Assembly (NCBI GenBank): GCA_009760855.2
Contig: WPIO01000605.1
Location: forward strand, 1-19,731
Length of the DNA: 19,731 nucleotides
Direction: 5' to 3'
Source of the DNA: Cristatella mucedo
Taxonomy: Eukaryota; Bryozoa; Phylactolaemata; Cristatellidae
The notes under the pieces were generated by a model. It was not told where the DNA came from, did not search any database, and was given only the letters and a program-made list of their open reading frames with translations. Each line of letters starts with the position of its first letter. The first letter of the stretch is position 1. The position numbers were made by a program, and so were the translations under genes. This document shows, piece by piece, positions 18,531 to 19,731 of the stretch.

Positions 18531-19731
18531 CAAGTAGCATACTTGCAAGAAAAAAAGAAACTTAAACGGAGGTCTTGGTTTTAAGCTTGCATATGCCATT
18601 GTATTCAAATTATTATTTTAAGTGAAGCTCAGATGGCAAATCAAGTGGTACTATCCGTATTAGGTTTCTTAATCATACTGCTTATTAAATGTTAAAAAGT
18701 AGGACAATCTTAGATGACACTATAATCCATGATAGGTCTGCGACTTAATGAAAATGTAAACGTTAAACTTTGCATCAATATTATTGTACAAATAAATTGT
18801 TATGGCGTCAAGTTTTTCCGGTACATATTTAAACACACTTTTTATAAATGGGACACACTTCATTTGAAGAGGTATGGCCTTGGCTATTATACGAACATTA
18901 CTCTAAGTAAAATTTAAGGATCAATATACGCTTTTCAATTATACCAAGTCATCTTAAACTATCAATAATATTATTTACTTAAAATTGCTTACAATTAGAC
19001 GTTCGCTTACGACGTTTTAAAACTTTGAGTGAATAAAAAGTAACTTAAAAAGAGACCAGAATGCTTGTATCTTTTAAATTAGCTTAGAGCCAATGTTTTC
19101 GCCATTTTTTAGGCTTAGTGCTTTTACAATGTGTCAGCCAGAAGTAGACACTGGTCCCTCCATATTGCAATTCTGTTAGCTCAATTCGGTTATTTCCATG
19201 TTAATTACGAGTTTCAAGCTTGCAACAAACTTTAGATTTTCTTGCTGAATCTTTTATCATGTGTGGTGTGTTTTTTTTTGTTTGATATATCTCACGTTGC
19301 AAGCTTCAGTTCAAAACTCTTTTTATTTAAGTGGCATCGTCACTAATTGAAAAACAGCTAGGTAGCAATATGTTCACTCAAATAACAGTGGCTTGAATCT
19401 TTTTCAGTATACGTACACAAATAAAAAGTGTACATACTGCATCAGGGGAGAATTTTCAGTAGAAATGATTATAAAGCCTTTCAAAAACCCCCCTAGGAGA
19501 ATAAAACCTTTTCCAAGTGCCGACATTGTCATGTCACTGATATTAAAAGTTCCACTAGATAGGGACAATGAGACGCAAGCACGCCTAACCGCATCAAGGA
19601 TGACATATATCTAAGCACACAAATGCCTGAGAACTATATGCGTGGTTGATTTTTCTTAGATGCAGTGAGGTCAAGAACGTCAGAAACTGAGAACCGTCTC
19701 TAGAGAGTTTATCATACTGAATAAATTGTTA
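18531..19731. other. Unassigned AT-rich spacer
   Basis: No gene recognised on either strand. The two longest frames, 62 and 73 codons on the plus strand (18729-18917 and 19393-19614), lack family motifs and splice support. Confidence 0.4.

Overview
The window is eukaryotic, AT-rich DNA from an invertebrate animal. The evidence is a set of short exons with canonical splice sites separated by introns of 87 bp to about 4 kb, several decayed CR1/L2-type LINEs, SINE-like pieces with tRNA-type boxes, and AT microsatellites. The CAP + EGF-like + ShK domain order resembles secreted cysteine-rich proteins known from molluscs and other lophotrochozoans, but the species cannot be fixed from this sequence.

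The only confidently recognised protein-coding sequence lies on the minus strand, from 16521 down to 2655, and runs off both recognisable ends. In transcript order the exons are: the C-terminal half of a first CAP domain (16427-16521 and 13091-13179), an EGF-like module (12905-13003), an ShK module (10340-10468), a large Thr-rich mucin-like exon ending in the N-terminal Cys segment of a second CAP domain (7104-7703), the CAP helix-1 exon (6930-7015) and the CAP core exon (2655-2879). All intron phases join in frame. It can be read as one mosaic secreted protein (CAP-EGF-ShK-mucin-CAP...) or as two tandem paralogous genes whose boundary lies between 7704 and 10339. The 5' exons of the first CAP domain and the last exons of the second were not found and probably lie outside the window.

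The introns hold most of the remaining identifiable sequence. There are two head-to-head pairs of LINE relics (7715-8620 minus with 8758-9843 plus; 11415-11975 minus with 12007-12580 plus), a CpG-rich patch at about 5395-5905, a tRNA-like SINE relic at 4058-4112 and a 43-bp tandem duplication at 14962-15047. Left of the gene are a LINE 3' tail (2030-2105), a 0.7-kb almost pure A/T block (about 590-1310) and a tRNA-type SINE head (37-90). To the right are a CA/TA microsatellite and a SINE-like element with a LINE-type 3' hairpin (about 18380-18530).

I see no prokaryotic operon, CRISPR array, rRNA or intact tRNA, and no convincing new biological system. The points most worth following are the multi-domain CAP architecture, a likely GC-AG intron, and a mucin exon whose splice acceptor sits at the edge of a LINE relic.
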